A DNA stretch of 38,961 nt from CAYXUG01 sp964468655 (GCA_964468655.1 CAYXUG010000012.1:1-38961); one strand, 5' to 3'; shown: positions 16,193-25,268, numbered from the stretch's first letter. Notes: generated from the letters alone by a model not told the origin. Numbers and translations: made by a program.

Positions 16193-16540
16193 CTAATTGG
16201 TTGAGTATTTGACTATTTCAGCAAAAGTATCAGGTTGCTTGATTGCCAAATCTGAAAGAACCTTTCGATTAAGCTGAATATTGTTTTCTTTCAAGTTTGC
16301 AATAAGAGTTGAATAAGTGGTTCCATTAAGCCGTGCCGCAGCATTGATTCTTGTGATCCACAATCTGCGAAACGTCCTTTTTCTGTTTCTTCGATCCCTG
16401 TAATTATACAGCATCGCCCTTTCAACTGCTTCTTTAGCCGTTCTGTATAGACGACTTCTTGCACCATAATACCCTTTTGCTTGTGCGATTATTTTTTTAT
16501 GTCTTTTATGTCTTGGAATTGCTGACGTTACTCTTGCCAT
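16193..16540 (-). CDS. rplT: 50S ribosomal protein L20
   Basis: 115 residues, a basic protein that binds 23S rRNA early in large-subunit assembly. Seen are MARVTSAIPRHKRHKKI, QAKGYYGARSRLYRTAKEAVERAM, YRDRRNRKRTFRRLWITRINAAAR and the C-terminal VLSDLAIKQPDTFAEIV, which cover the whole family. It follows rpmI by 12 nt in the conserved infC-rpmI-rplT order. In other bacteria L20 represses its own operon; no leader structure is clear here. Confidence 0.98.
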   Translation of the reverse strand: MARVTSAIPRHKRHKKIIAQAKGYYGARSRLYRTAKEAVERAMLYNYRDRRNRKRTFRRLWITRINAAARLNGTTYSTLIANLKENNIQLNRKVLSDLAIKQPDTFAEIVKYSTN

Positions 16541-16552
16541 AATTTCATCTCC

Positions 16553-16747
16553 TTATACACCTAACATTTTTTTGACGCGTTTGACCTCAGCGTTATCGAG
16601 AATGCTGCTTTTTCTGAGTCCGCGTTTACGATTAGAATCTTTTTTATTCATCAAATGGTTCTTATTGGCATTACTCTTACGAATTTTACCGCTTTTCGTC
16701 AATTTAAATCTTTTTGCGGCACCTCGTCTTGATTTCATTTTTGGCAT
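16553..16747 (-). CDS. rpmI: 50S ribosomal protein L35
   Basis: 64 residues from ATG 16747 (MPKMKSRRGAAKRFKLTKSG), the standard L35 N-terminus. The frame could begin 4 codons earlier at 16759, but the MPKMKS start is conserved in the family. The C-terminus RKSSILDNAEVKRVKKMLGV is complete. It lies between infC and rplT. Confidence 0.97.
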   Translation of the reverse strand: MPKMKSRRGAAKRFKLTKSGKIRKSNANKNHLMNKKDSNRKRGLRKSSILDNAEVKRVKKMLGV

Positions 16748-16765
16748 TTTATATCCCAATCCTCT

Positions 16766-17278
16766 CTATTTTGGTGACATTACCATTGAAATACGATTAC
16801 CTTCAAATTTACCTCGTTTACCAACTTCTGCAACATCATTCAGTGCTTCTTCAATTCTAACGGCTAAACTATCTGCCAAGTCTTTCCTTCTCATTTCTCT
16901 TCCTCTTAGCATAATCGTAATTTTTACTTTATTTCCATCTTCAAAAAATTGTTTTGCTTTATTGATCTTGGTTTCAAAATCATTTGTACTAATATTGGGT
17001 CGAAATCTAACTTCTTTTACTTGAATTACATGCTGTTTTTTCTTGCTTTCTTTTTTCTTTTTTTTGTCTTCATATTTCATCTTGCCATAGTCTAAAACCC
17101 GGCAAACAGGGGGTTTGGAATCCGGTGAAACTTCCACAAGATCCAATCCGGCATTTTCTGCTATTCTTAATGCTTCCTCAATACTGACAATCCCGATTTG
17201 ACTGCCAGTTTCAGAAATTAAGCGTAATTCCCTTGCTCTTATTTTGCTGTTTACTTTGATCTTATTTATGTCTGTGAT
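16766..17278 (-). CDS. infC: Translation initiation factor IF-3, predicted AUC start
   Basis: 170 residues if read from ATC at 17278-17276. The N-domain TDINKIKVNSKIRARELRLI, then ETGSQIGIVSIEEALRIAENAGLDLVEVSP, matches the IF3 pattern, so an internal start at 17146 would delete most of the N-domain. The C-domain has KQHVIQVKEVRFRPNISTNDFETK, KITIMLRGREMRRKDLA and RISMVMSPK. IF3 blocks subunit joining and checks the start codon. AGGAGG (17292-17287) lies 8 nt upstream of the ATC. No ATG, GTG or TTG is available at the right spacing, and the only nearby ATG (in ggATGg) is in the thrS frame. The first 13 nt lie inside the end of thrS. Confidence 0.93.
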   Translation of the reverse strand: MTDINKIKVNSKIRARELRLISETGSQIGIVSIEEALRIAENAGLDLVEVSPDSKPPVCRVLDYGKMKYEDKKKKKESKKKQHVIQVKEVRFRPNISTNDFETKINKAKQFFEDGNKVKITIMLRGREMRRKDLADSLAVRIEEALNDVAEVGKRGKFEGNRISMVMSPK

Positions 17279-19200
17279 ATTTCCATCCTCCTTTTTTCTT
17301 TCACTTCACTAATTAGTTGATTAACAATATCATTCAAGGGAAGTTGTCCTAAATCTCCTTCAAATCTTTTTCTGACTGATACTGTTTGATTTTCAGCTTC
17401 TTTTTCTCCAACTATCAACATTACATTAATTTTCTTTAATTCTGCTTTTCTTATTTTTGCGCCCACTTTCTCAGGTCTTTTATCAACTTCAACTCTGAAT
17501 CCTTCATTAACTAAAGAACCATAAATCGATTGGCAATATTCATTGGATTTCTCTGAGATGGGTAAAATGATAATTTGAACTGGCGCCAGCCAAAGGGGAA
17601 AATTCCCTCCACAGTGTTCAAGATAAACGCCAAAAAACCGCTCTAATGAACCGAGCAATGCCCGATGAATCATGATGGGACGTTTTTCAGATCCATCTTC
17701 ATCTATGTAGGTCAATTTGAATCTTTCAGGCAGAGTAAAGTCTAATTGAATGGTGCCCAACTGATGGTACCTTTGAAGCGCATCTTTAATATTAAAATCT
17801 ATTTTTGGTCCATAAAATGCACCTTCTCCCTCATTGACTGCAAACTCAAACTCAGAATTTTCAAGTATATTTTTTAAAATCGATTCAGCTTCATTCCACA
17901 AATTTTCATTACCCAATGCCTTTTCCGGGCGGGTGCTCAATTCAATTTTAATTTCATCGAATCCGAATACTTTATAGGCATCAGAGAACATTTCCAACAA
18001 AGATTCCATTTCTGTTTGGATTTGATCTATTGTGCAGAAAATATGGGCATCATCCTGACTGAAACTTCTCACACGGGTAAGTCCTGAAGTCACCCCTGCC
18101 CTTTCATATCTGTGAAGCCGTCCGAAATCAGCCAATCTCAGCGGCAGTTCCCTGTATGAATGCATAGTGGATGAATAAATGAGCGTATGTCCGGGACAGT
18201 TCATTGGTTTTAGGCCAAATTCCCTCTCATTTCGCTTAATATGGTACATATATTCTCTGAACAATTCCCAATGCCCCGATTCTTTCCACAGTTCAATGTC
18301 AAAAACCTGGGGACTGATTACTTCCTGGTATTTATATTCCCTGTACAACTCCCGAATGAATTCCAGCAATTGATTATAAATAACGGTACCTTTCGGTAAA
18401 AAGAACGGATTCCCGGTTGAATATTTGTGAAACATAAATAATTCCAGTTCTTTTCCCAGTTTACGGTGATCATTTTGTTTTGCCTTCTCAATAACCTGTA
18501 AATATTTTCTTAAATCTTTTTTCGTAAAAAATGCAGTACCGTAAATCCGCTGAAGCATTTTATTATTTTCGTCACCGCGCCAGTAAGCGCCGGCAGTAGT
18601 CAATAGTTTGAAATATTTTATTGACCCTGTTGAGGATGTGTGGGGTCCGCGGCAAAGGTCAATGAAATCACCTTGAGAATAGGTTGAAACTGTTTCGTTA
18701 TCGGGAATATCCTCTAATATTTCCAACTTATAGGATTCATTTAGTTTTTTGAAAATTTTTGCTGCTTCTTTACGAGTAACAACCTGCCTTTCAACCTGGA
18801 AATCCTTTTCTGAAATTTCATGCATTCTATTTTCAATATTTTCCAAATCTTCTTCAGTGAAAGGTGTTTCCACATCGAAATCATAATAGAACCGATTTTC
18901 AATGGCAGGACCGATTGTCATTTGAGCGTCCGGGAATAATTCTTTCACTGCTTGTGCCATAAGGTGTGCAGCGCTGTGCAAAAGAATTTGATGTCCTTCT
19001 TTGGAATGGGACGATATAATTTCCGTGTCAGTATCTTTTTCCAGGACAGTAAATAAATCTCTCAGTTCGCCGTCAATTTTAAGAGCAACCGCATTAGAGA
19101 TGAGGTTATTATCGATGTCTTTTAGTATTTCTGGTACGGGCGTACCAGTAGGATATTTCCTAGGAGGGTGTCCGGAAACGGTAACAGAAATTTGTTTCAT
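17266..19200 (-). CDS. thrS: Threonyl-tRNA synthetase
   Basis: 644 residues, normal length. It has an N-terminal TGS domain (~1-62, ISVTVSGHPPRKYPTGTPV), a second editing domain with HSAAHLMAQAVKELFP and the zinc-like site (ETVSTYSQGDFIDLCRGPH), then the class II core: MNCPGHTLIYSS, RLADFGRLHRYERAGVTSGLTRVRSFSQDDAHIFC (motif 2) and HRALLGSLERFFGVYLEHCGGNFPLWLAP (motif 3). The anticodon-binding domain follows (VQIIILPISEKSNEY). It charges tRNA-Thr and clears mischarged serine. The gene begins 31 nt after tRNA-Val and overlaps infC by 13 nt. No T-box leader is seen. Confidence 0.97.
   Translation of the reverse strand: MKQISVTVSGHPPRKYPTGTPVPEILKDIDNNLISNAVALKIDGELRDLFTVLEKDTDTEIISSHSKEGHQILLHSAAHLMAQAVKELFPDAQMTIGPAIENRFYYDFDVETPFTEEDLENIENRMHEISEKDFQVERQVVTRKEAAKIFKKLNESYKLEILEDIPDNETVSTYSQGDFIDLCRGPHTSSTGSIKYFKLLTTAGAYWRGDENNKMLQRIYGTAFFTKKDLRKYLQVIEKAKQNDHRKLGKELELFMFHKYSTGNPFFLPKGTVIYNQLLEFIRELYREYKYQEVISPQVFDIELWKESGHWELFREYMYHIKRNEREFGLKPMNCPGHTLIYSSTMHSYRELPLRLADFGRLHRYERAGVTSGLTRVRSFSQDDAHIFCTIDQIQTEMESLLEMFSDAYKVFGFDEIKIELSTRPEKALGNENLWNEAESILKNILENSEFEFAVNEGEGAFYGPKIDFNIKDALQRYHQLGTIQLDFTLPERFKLTYIDEDGSEKRPIMIHRALLGSLERFFGVYLEHCGGNFPLWLAPVQIIILPISEKSNEYCQSIYGSLVNEGFRVEVDKRPEKVGAKIRKAELKKINVMLIVGEKEAENQTVSVRKRFEGDLGQLPLNDIVNQLISEVKEKRRMEISQT
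17276..17292 (-). promoter_or_regulatory. Ribosome-binding site deciding the infC AUC start
   Basis: On the minus strand, AGGAGG, 8 nt, then ATC. It lies inside the last codons of thrS. infC is known in Escherichia coli to use AUU, which IF3 itself discriminates against, giving negative autoregulation; an AUC codon here would allow the same control. Confidence 0.65.
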
Positions 19201-19231
19201 CTATTTCCATCTCTATTATTCATCAGTTTTG

Positions 19232-19305
19232 TGGGCGATAGAGGAGTCGAACCTCTGACCTCATGCACGTCAAGCATGCGCTCTAACCAACTGAGCTAAT
19301 CGCCC
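19232..19305 (-). tRNA. tRNA-Val (anticodon GAC)
   Basis: On the minus strand, the acceptor gggcgat (19305-19299) pairs with atcgccc, with discriminator A at 19232. The anticodon stem catgc/gcatg encloses ttgacgt, anticodon GAC, which reads GUC and GUU. The T arm is agagg-ttcgact-cctct. CCA is not encoded. It lies 31 nt upstream of thrS and 98 nt after the protease gene. Confidence 0.93.
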
Positions 19306-19403
19306 AATCAATAAGTCTTTTTCATTAAAAAACGAGGGGAATTTATTGAAATCAATAAGTAAAAACAAATAAGCAGGAATTATTAAATGATATGACAAAT
19401 ATA

Positions 19404-21056
19404 TTAATTTTCAGAAGGAAGTAAAGTATCGTGAAAACTTATCATATCACTAAGTACTTCTATCGATTTTAATAGAACAGGATCATCATTAAATGAGGAT
19501 TCAATCCTCGAATCATTACCGCCAAGGATGCTCGAAAATTCTCTTTCTAAACCAAGGACCAAACGGTCTTTCTCTATCTCAAACCGCTCTGCTTTGAGAT
19601 CTTCAAAATAGTCATCCAAAATATTCATGAAATGTTTTATTTCTAACAGGTTTTCAGCTGTAGAATCAAGTAATGCTTCCATAGAATTAAACTCTTTTTC
19701 TCCCTTTACAGTTAGAACAATCTCCTTCGTTGTAATAAATTCTTCAAATTCACTTAAAATTAAACTGTCAATCTCAATGGGTAATGATACTTCATGTTCA
19801 TTTTTGTAAACAGATGCAAAATTAAAAAATAAACCTCTTCGCCAACATTCTCTTGCCAGCATTCCCATTTTTTCTTGTTCAACAACGATATCTGGAGTGA
19901 TTCCCCCGCTGGCTTCAACAATTCTTCCATTTTTTGTTTGAAAAATGGTATCCTCTTCAGATTGAGACAGTAAAACTTCTTCATTCATATAGCCGGGCGT
20001 TTGGATTAATCTTCCTGAGGGAATGTAATATTTTGCCGTAGTTATTTTAACTGATCTATCACTGTCAATTGGATAGAGAGTTTGAACAAGTCCTTTCCCA
20101 AATGATTGTGTTCCGATGATGAGTCCCCTGTCAAGGTCCTGGATCGCTCCAGCTACAATTTCACTGGCAGATGCACTCCCTTTATCAATTAATACGACAA
20201 GTGAAATGTCGCTGCCAATAATGGGATCAGATTGGGAAATATATTCCTTAATGGTTTCTCTTGCCCTTCCCTTTGTTGATAATAGAACAGATTCTTTTTC
20301 TGTGAGGTAATCAAGAATTGTGATAGAAGCATCAAGCAAACCACCCGGATTTCCTCTAAAATCTAAAATTAAGTGTGAAATTCCCTGTTCTTTAAGATTC
20401 AAAAGCGTGCGCCTCATCTCAGTTGCAGCATTTTTGGAAAACCGTGTTAAACGCACATATCCTATATTTTCTGAAATTAAACCGGAATACGAAATATCAT
20501 TTACAATAATGTTTTCTCTGGTCAATTCAAAATCAATTTGATTCGCTTCACCATACCGTTTAATGGTTAAAACAACTTTTGTTTTTCTTTCACCCCTTAT
20601 CTTTTTGGCGGCATCATCCAGACTCAAACTTTTTGTTGATTCACCATCAATTTTAATGATTTTATCACCGGGCATTATTCCCATTCTTTTGGCGGGAGTT
20701 CCTTCCATGGGAGCAATCACCGTCAGAGTATCATCACGTGTGCCAAGATGTATTCCAACACCGCCGTACTTTCCATGGGTCAGCAAATCGAGCCCGTACC
20801 TGTCTTCCTTTTCCATATAAACGGTATATGGATCAAGTTCAGATAACATTCCTTTAATCCCGGCGATTGCCAATTTCTCAGGATCAATTTGGTCTGCATA
20901 ATGCGTCATTAGACGTTTATAAACCTCGTGAACCATTTTCCAGTTATTGGCGATTTCACGATATAAATCTGATCCTGCAATGGCGGCAGTGATTAAAGCC
21001 ATTGACAGAAAAACAGTAATCAAAAACTTTTTATACTTTTTCTTCAGCGTAGTCAT
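19404..21056 (-). CDS. S41-family C-terminal processing peptidase
   Basis: 550 residues. A membrane anchor or signal segment (KFLITVFLSMALITAAIAG, ~11-28), an N-terminal helical region, a PDZ domain (~90-175, KYGGVGIHLGTRDDTLTVIAPMEGTPAKRMGIMPGDKI) and the peptidase core with LDFRGNPGGLLDAS (~231-244), GSASASE (293-299, nucleophile serine region) and QSFGKG (317-322, catalytic lysine at 321). A ~170-residue C-terminal helical region follows the core and is typical of long-form CtpA proteins. It cleaves periplasmic proteins from their C-termini. Its start codon overlaps the end of tmk by 4 nt. Confidence 0.93.
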   Translation of the reverse strand: MTTLKKKYKKFLITVFLSMALITAAIAGSDLYREIANNWKMVHEVYKRLMTHYADQIDPEKLAIAGIKGMLSELDPYTVYMEKEDRYGLDLLTHGKYGGVGIHLGTRDDTLTVIAPMEGTPAKRMGIMPGDKIIKIDGESTKSLSLDDAAKKIRGERKTKVVLTIKRYGEANQIDFELTRENIIVNDISYSGLISENIGYVRLTRFSKNAATEMRRTLLNLKEQGISHLILDFRGNPGGLLDASITILDYLTEKESVLLSTKGRARETIKEYISQSDPIIGSDISLVVLIDKGSASASEIVAGAIQDLDRGLIIGTQSFGKGLVQTLYPIDSDRSVKITTAKYYIPSGRLIQTPGYMNEEVLLSQSEEDTIFQTKNGRIVEASGGITPDIVVEQEKMGMLARECWRRGLFFNFASVYKNEHEVSLPIEIDSLILSEFEEFITTKEIVLTVKGEKEFNSMEALLDSTAENLLEIKHFMNILDDYFEDLKAERFEIEKDRLVLGLEREFSSILGGNDSRIESSFNDDPVLLKSIEVLSDMISFHDTLLPSEN

Positions 21057-21670
21057 TTAATAAACTTACGAATATTGTCCCATATCCGACTATGAATTTC
21101 CTCAACTGTCATTGTACCATCCATGGTAATAAATTTATCTTGTTTTTCTCCGGCAATTTCCAAATATCCGGACCTCACTTTTTCAAGAAATTCAAACCCT
21201 TCTTTTTCCATCCGGTCTTTTGATTTTGATTTGATTCTTTCCCGGGATACTTCGATAGGAATATCAACAAAAATAGTCACATCAGGATTTGCACCTTTAG
21301 TAGCTTCACTATTGAGGTCTGTCAGCCATTGTATTGATAATCCTCTTCCATAACCTTGATAAGCAATTGAAGAATCAAAATATCTGTCACAAATAATAAT
21401 ATGACCTTTTTCCAACTCCGGAAGAATCACTTCACGTGTTAATTGTGATCTGCTGGCCGCAAGCAAAGTGGCTTCAGTTATTGATAGAATTTCATCATTT
21501 TCCGGATTCAATAACACATCTCGAATCTGCTCGGAAATGGGGGTGCCTCCTGGTTCGCGAAGAAGAAAAATAGTCTTCCCTGATGATTCCAGCCGGTCAT
21601 TCAGCATTTTGGCTTGAGTGCTTTTGCCACACCCATCTATCCCCTCAAAAGTGATAAATAATCCTGCCAT
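21053..21670 (-). CDS. tmk: Thymidylate kinase
   Basis: 205 residues; phosphorylates dTMP to dTDP. P-loop FEGIDGCGKSTQ (GxxxxGKS at 10-17), LLREPGGTPISEQIRDVLL with the dTMP-binding REPGGT, the DRYFDSSIAYQGYGRGL segment and the lid region SRERIKSKSKDRMEKEG are in the family order. It overlaps rsmI by 1 nt and the protease gene by 4 nt, so these three genes are probably translationally coupled. Confidence 0.95.
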   Translation of the reverse strand: MAGLFITFEGIDGCGKSTQAKMLNDRLESSGKTIFLLREPGGTPISEQIRDVLLNPENDEILSITEATLLAASRSQLTREVILPELEKGHIIICDRYFDSSIAYQGYGRGLSIQWLTDLNSEATKGANPDVTIFVDIPIEVSRERIKSKSKDRMEKEGFEFLEKVRSGYLEIAGEKQDKFITMDGTMTVEEIHSRIWDNIRKFIK

Positions 21671-22371
21671 CAGTTTGTCACTATAATCTCAAAATAAATT
21701 TTGGGATCGTCTCTTCCAATTATGATTACAAATTCACCTTTAATATTTTGAGTACTAAAATGTTCAACAGCATTTTTTAGAAATCCTCTGAAAACATTCT
21801 CGTGTATTTTTGTTAACTCTTTACAAACAGCTACTGGTCTGTTTCCCAGTACACTCAGACAATCTTCAAGTGTTTTCACTAATCGCTTTGGAGATTCTAA
21901 CAGAATGGTAGTCCTCGATTCTTCTGACAGTTGAATTAATCGTTTCTTCCGACCTTTTTTGGGTGGAAGAAATCCTTCAAAAACAAATCTATCAGTAGGT
22001 AAACCCGATAAAATTAAAGCCGTTGTAATGGATGTGGCACCGGGAATGGATGAAATTTCAATCCCTTTTTCAATGGCCGCCCTTACAATGCGGTACCCAG
22101 GATCGTTTATGGATGGAGTGCCGGAATCACTGACAACGGCAATATCCTTTCCTGATTCCAATTTATCAATCAATTGCGGGATTCGTTTGAATTCATTGTA
22201 CTCATAGTAACTTACCATTGGTGTGGAAATATTATAATGATTTAATAAAATTTTTGTTTTTCGTGTATCTTCCGCTGCGATAAGATCAACAGCATTTAAC
22301 ACATCAACAGCCCGATAGGAAATATCCTTTAAGTTACCTATGGGAGTTGACACAATATATAAAGTAGAAAT
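21670..22371 (-). CDS. rsmI: 16S rRNA (cytidine-1402-2'-O)-methyltransferase RsmI
   Basis: 233 residues if read from ATT at 22371 (STLYIVSTPIGNLKDISYRA). The tetrapyrrole-methylase fold is clear: IVSTPIGNLKD, AAEDTRKTKILLNHYNI, VVSDSGTPSINDPGYRIV, SIPGATSITTALILSGLP and FVFEGFLPPKKGRKKRL. RsmI methylates the 2'-OH of C1402 in the decoding centre using SAM. A GTG at 22353 is the only standard start but would delete the LYI residues of the first strand. AAAGGGTG lies 5-8 nt before the ATT, and an in-frame TGA precedes it. It lies directly after the lat gene. The C-terminus is shorter than in proteins of ~280 residues. Confidence 0.85.
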   Translation of the reverse strand: MSTLYIVSTPIGNLKDISYRAVDVLNAVDLIAAEDTRKTKILLNHYNISTPMVSYYEYNEFKRIPQLIDKLESGKDIAVVSDSGTPSINDPGYRIVRAAIEKGIEISSIPGATSITTALILSGLPTDRFVFEGFLPPKKGRKKRLIQLSEESRTTILLESPKRLVKTLEDCLSVLGNRPVAVCKELTKIHENVFRGFLKNAVEHFSTQNIKGEFVIIIGRDDPKIYFEIIVTN

Positions 22372-22388
22372 ATGGTCACCCTTTCATC

Positions 22389-23708
22389 TCAAATTGTTCG
22401 GAGAGATTTACAGATTTTTTCAATACCTAAATCAATTTCATCCCGTGAAACATTGAGGTGTGGTCTGAATCGTATTCCATGGGTACCTGTACCGAGAACA
22501 ATCACTCCATTTTCCAGAGTTGTTTTAATAACCTTGTCACGCAATTCTTCAGTTGACAAGTCGAAAGCGCACATTAATCCAAGCCCCCGGGGGTTTATCA
22601 CAATTTCAGGAAAATCATTTTTTAGTGCATTAAGTTTGTCAAGCAAATACCGTCCACACTTAACTGCATTTTCCAATAGATTTTCTTCAGAAATAATTTG
22701 TAGATATATACTTACCCTGACCATATCGATTAAATTTCCGCCCCAGGTTGAATTGATTCTGCTCGATTCCTGAAAAACATTATCCGGTACCTCATCAATT
22801 CTGTCACTTGAAACAAAACCGCAGACTTGTGTTTTTTTACCATAGCACATAAGGTCGGGTTTAACATCAAAATTTTCCCATGACCACATTTTACCGGTTA
22901 ATCCCATTCCCGTTTGAACTTCATCAAAAATGAGCATGATTTCATTTTCATCACAAATGTTTCTTAATTCACGTAAAAATTCAACCCTGAAATGATTATC
23001 CCCTCCTTCACCTTGTATGGGTTCAATGATCAAACCGGCAATATCAGATCCATGTTGCTGAATAGTGGTATTAATTTGATTTAACGCTTGCTCTTCAACT
23101 GCTTTTACACTCTTTAAATTTTCATCATTAAGGGGAAATGTAATTTTTGGATTTATGATTCTGGGCCAGTCAAATTTAGGAAAAAATGCTGTTTTTCTTG
23201 AATCGGCTGTATTGGTTAGAGACAGAGTGTATCCGGTACGCCCGTGAAAACACTGTTCAAAATGGATTATCTTGGAACCCATTTCCCTTGCTTTGCTGTT
23301 CCTTGAAAAATTCTTTTTTACTTTCCAGTCAAAAGCGGCTTTTAACGCATTTTCAACACCTAATGCACCGCCTTCAATAAAAAATGCATATTTGAAATGA
23401 TCAGGAAATCCCAATTTAAAGAATGTATCAACTGCCTCAGCCATTTGACTGGAATAAAAGTCGGAGTTGGTCGGTTTATTTAATGCGGCTGAAGAAAGTT
23501 TCTCCTTTTGTGCAACTACTTTTGGATGATTGTACCCTACAGGTATTGAAGCAAACATGGAAAATAAGTCTAAATATTCTTTTCCGTCTGTACCGTCAAC
23601 AAGCCAGCATCCATGACTTTTTTCCAGATCAACGATTTGTTTAAACCCATCAGCTAGAATATATTTTGATAATGTTTCTGTTACATTGTTTGGATTAATT
23701 GTTGTCAT
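22389..23708 (-). CDS. lat: L-lysine 6-aminotransferase (PLP-dependent)
   Basis: 439 residues, class III aminotransferase. It strongly resembles lysine epsilon-aminotransferase (LAT): LDLFSMFASIPVGYNHP, FIEGGALGVENALKAAFDWK, HFEQCFHGRTGYTLSLTNT, GLIIEPIQGEGGDNHF, FDEVQTGMGLTG, the PLP-lysine region CYGKKTQVCGF (Lys291/292), NSTWGGNLIDMVR and NPRGLGLMCAFDL. LAT moves the epsilon amino group of lysine to 2-oxoglutarate, giving aminoadipate semialdehyde and glutamate. The gene just upstream (30 nt) encodes a matching aldehyde dehydrogenase, which supports the assignment. rsmI follows directly. Confidence 0.9.
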   Translation of the reverse strand: MTTINPNNVTETLSKYILADGFKQIVDLEKSHGCWLVDGTDGKEYLDLFSMFASIPVGYNHPKVVAQKEKLSSAALNKPTNSDFYSSQMAEAVDTFFKLGFPDHFKYAFFIEGGALGVENALKAAFDWKVKKNFSRNSKAREMGSKIIHFEQCFHGRTGYTLSLTNTADSRKTAFFPKFDWPRIINPKITFPLNDENLKSVKAVEEQALNQINTTIQQHGSDIAGLIIEPIQGEGGDNHFRVEFLRELRNICDENEIMLIFDEVQTGMGLTGKMWSWENFDVKPDLMCYGKKTQVCGFVSSDRIDEVPDNVFQESSRINSTWGGNLIDMVRVSIYLQIISEENLLENAVKCGRYLLDKLNALKNDFPEIVINPRGLGLMCAFDLSTEELRDKVIKTTLENGVIVLGTGTHGIRFRPHLNVSRDEIDLGIEKICKSLRTI

Positions 23709-23738
23709 TTACATTCCTTCGTAAAAATATAATAATAG

Positions 23739-25268
23739 TTAAGAAAAATCCCCAAATTTAATCCCCTGTGCTAAAGGTACTTCATCTCCCCAATTAATGG
23801 TATTTGTTTGCCTTCTCATATAACCTTTCCATGAATCAGATCCCGACTCTCTTCCTCCGCCAGTTTCTTTTTCACCACCGAAAGCTCCCCCGATTTCAGC
23901 GCCGGAAGTACCGATATTAATATTGGCAATTCCGCAGTCACTTCCGGTGTGTGAAAGGAATTTTTCTGCATTCTGGACGTTGTTCGTAAACATGGAACTT
24001 GACAAGCCCTGGGGAACATCATTGTTCTGATTGAGTGCATCATCAAGATTATCAAAAGTCATCAAATATAAAATAGGTGCAAATGTTTCTTCCTGTACTA
24101 TGGAAAGACTGTTTTTTGCTTTAACAATGGTTGGCTCAACAAAATATCCCTTTCCTTCCATTGGGTTCCCTCCATAAAGAATTTCACCTCCCTCATCTTC
24201 AATTCTTTTCAGTGCCTTTTGGTAGGAATTTACTGCGCTTTCATTGACAAGGGGACCCATTAACACTTCTTCATCCAACGGATTTCCGATTTTAATCTGT
24301 TTATAGGCATTAATGAGTTCATCAACCAGTGTGTCGGCTATTTTTTCCTGAACAATAACTCTGCGAGTTGATGTGCATCTTTGACCTGCAGTTCCCACCG
24401 CACCAAAAGCAATGGATGGAATTGCTTTATATAAGTCGGCTGTATCATCTACAATCACTGCATTATTCCCACCCAATTCAAGAATCGTTTTTCCTAAGCG
24501 GCCACCTACAATTCCACCAATACTTTTCCCCATTACTGTAGAACCGGTAAACGAGATAAGAGGAATTCTTTTGTCTTTTACGAGTCGGTCACCAATAGTT
24601 CGTCCACTACCGATAATCAGTGAAAAGATATGGGGAAACCCATTCTCTTCAAGCACTTTATTGCACAGATTTTGAACTGCAATTCCGCACAGTGGTACGG
24701 ATGAAGATGGTTTCCAGATAACAGAATTTCCGCAAACAGCGGCAATTAAGGCATTCCATGCCCAGACAGCTACCGGAAAATTAAAAGCAGTGATTACGCC
24801 AATAGAACCTAACGGGTGCCACTGTTCATACATTCTATGGAGAGAACGTTCAGAGTGCATGGTCAGACCATAAAGCTGCCGCGATAGGCCTACAGCGAAA
24901 TCAGCCACATCAATCATTTCCTGAACTTCACCGTCACCTTCCTGCTTTATTTTTCCCATTTCAAGAGAAACCAAACTACCTAAAGCATCCTTATTCATCC
25001 TGAGTTCATCAGCCATCAATCGCACTAATTCACCTCGTTTGGGTGCAGGAACCATTCGCCAGGTGTTGAATGCTTCAATTGATTTTTCTACGATATGCTC
25101 GTAGTCAGTTTCAGAGCATTGATAGACTGAAGCAATGACTTCTTCCGTTGCCGGATTGATTGATTCACAAATGCCGGTATCTTGTGTTTCAGACCATCCA
25201 CCTGGACCTGAACACGCACCAGCGTTTTGGTTTTCAATTCCTAATGTTTTAAGAAAATCCATTTTCAT
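23739..25268 (-). CDS. Aldehyde dehydrogenase, aminoadipate-semialdehyde (antiquitin/AmaB-like) type
   Basis: 509 residues from ATG 25268 (MKMDFLKTLGIENQNAG); a TTG five codons earlier is not needed. It has the ALDH core: ITAFNFPVAVWAWNALIAAVCGNSVIWKPS, FTGSTVMGKSIGG, LELGGNNAVIV (general base Glu) and GTAGQRCTSTRR (catalytic Cys). The C-terminal EIGGAFGGEKETGGGRESGSDSWK is typical of the ALDH7/antiquitin group rather than generic ALDHs. It would oxidise 2-aminoadipate 6-semialdehyde, the LAT product, to 2-aminoadipate with NAD(P). It is 30 nt upstream of lat, and together they form a two-step lysine catabolic unit. Confidence 0.9.
   Translation of the reverse strand: MKMDFLKTLGIENQNAGACSGPGGWSETQDTGICESINPATEEVIASVYQCSETDYEHIVEKSIEAFNTWRMVPAPKRGELVRLMADELRMNKDALGSLVSLEMGKIKQEGDGEVQEMIDVADFAVGLSRQLYGLTMHSERSLHRMYEQWHPLGSIGVITAFNFPVAVWAWNALIAAVCGNSVIWKPSSSVPLCGIAVQNLCNKVLEENGFPHIFSLIIGSGRTIGDRLVKDKRIPLISFTGSTVMGKSIGGIVGGRLGKTILELGGNNAVIVDDTADLYKAIPSIAFGAVGTAGQRCTSTRRVIVQEKIADTLVDELINAYKQIKIGNPLDEEVLMGPLVNESAVNSYQKALKRIEDEGGEILYGGNPMEGKGYFVEPTIVKAKNSLSIVQEETFAPILYLMTFDNLDDALNQNNDVPQGLSSSMFTNNVQNAEKFLSHTGSDCGIANINIGTSGAEIGGAFGGEKETGGGRESGSDSWKGYMRRQTNTINWGDEVPLAQGIKFGDFS

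Noticed and set aside
19201..19403. T-box leader for thrS
   Set aside because: The space holds tRNA-Val and short AT-rich spacers; no specifier or antiterminator pattern is seen.
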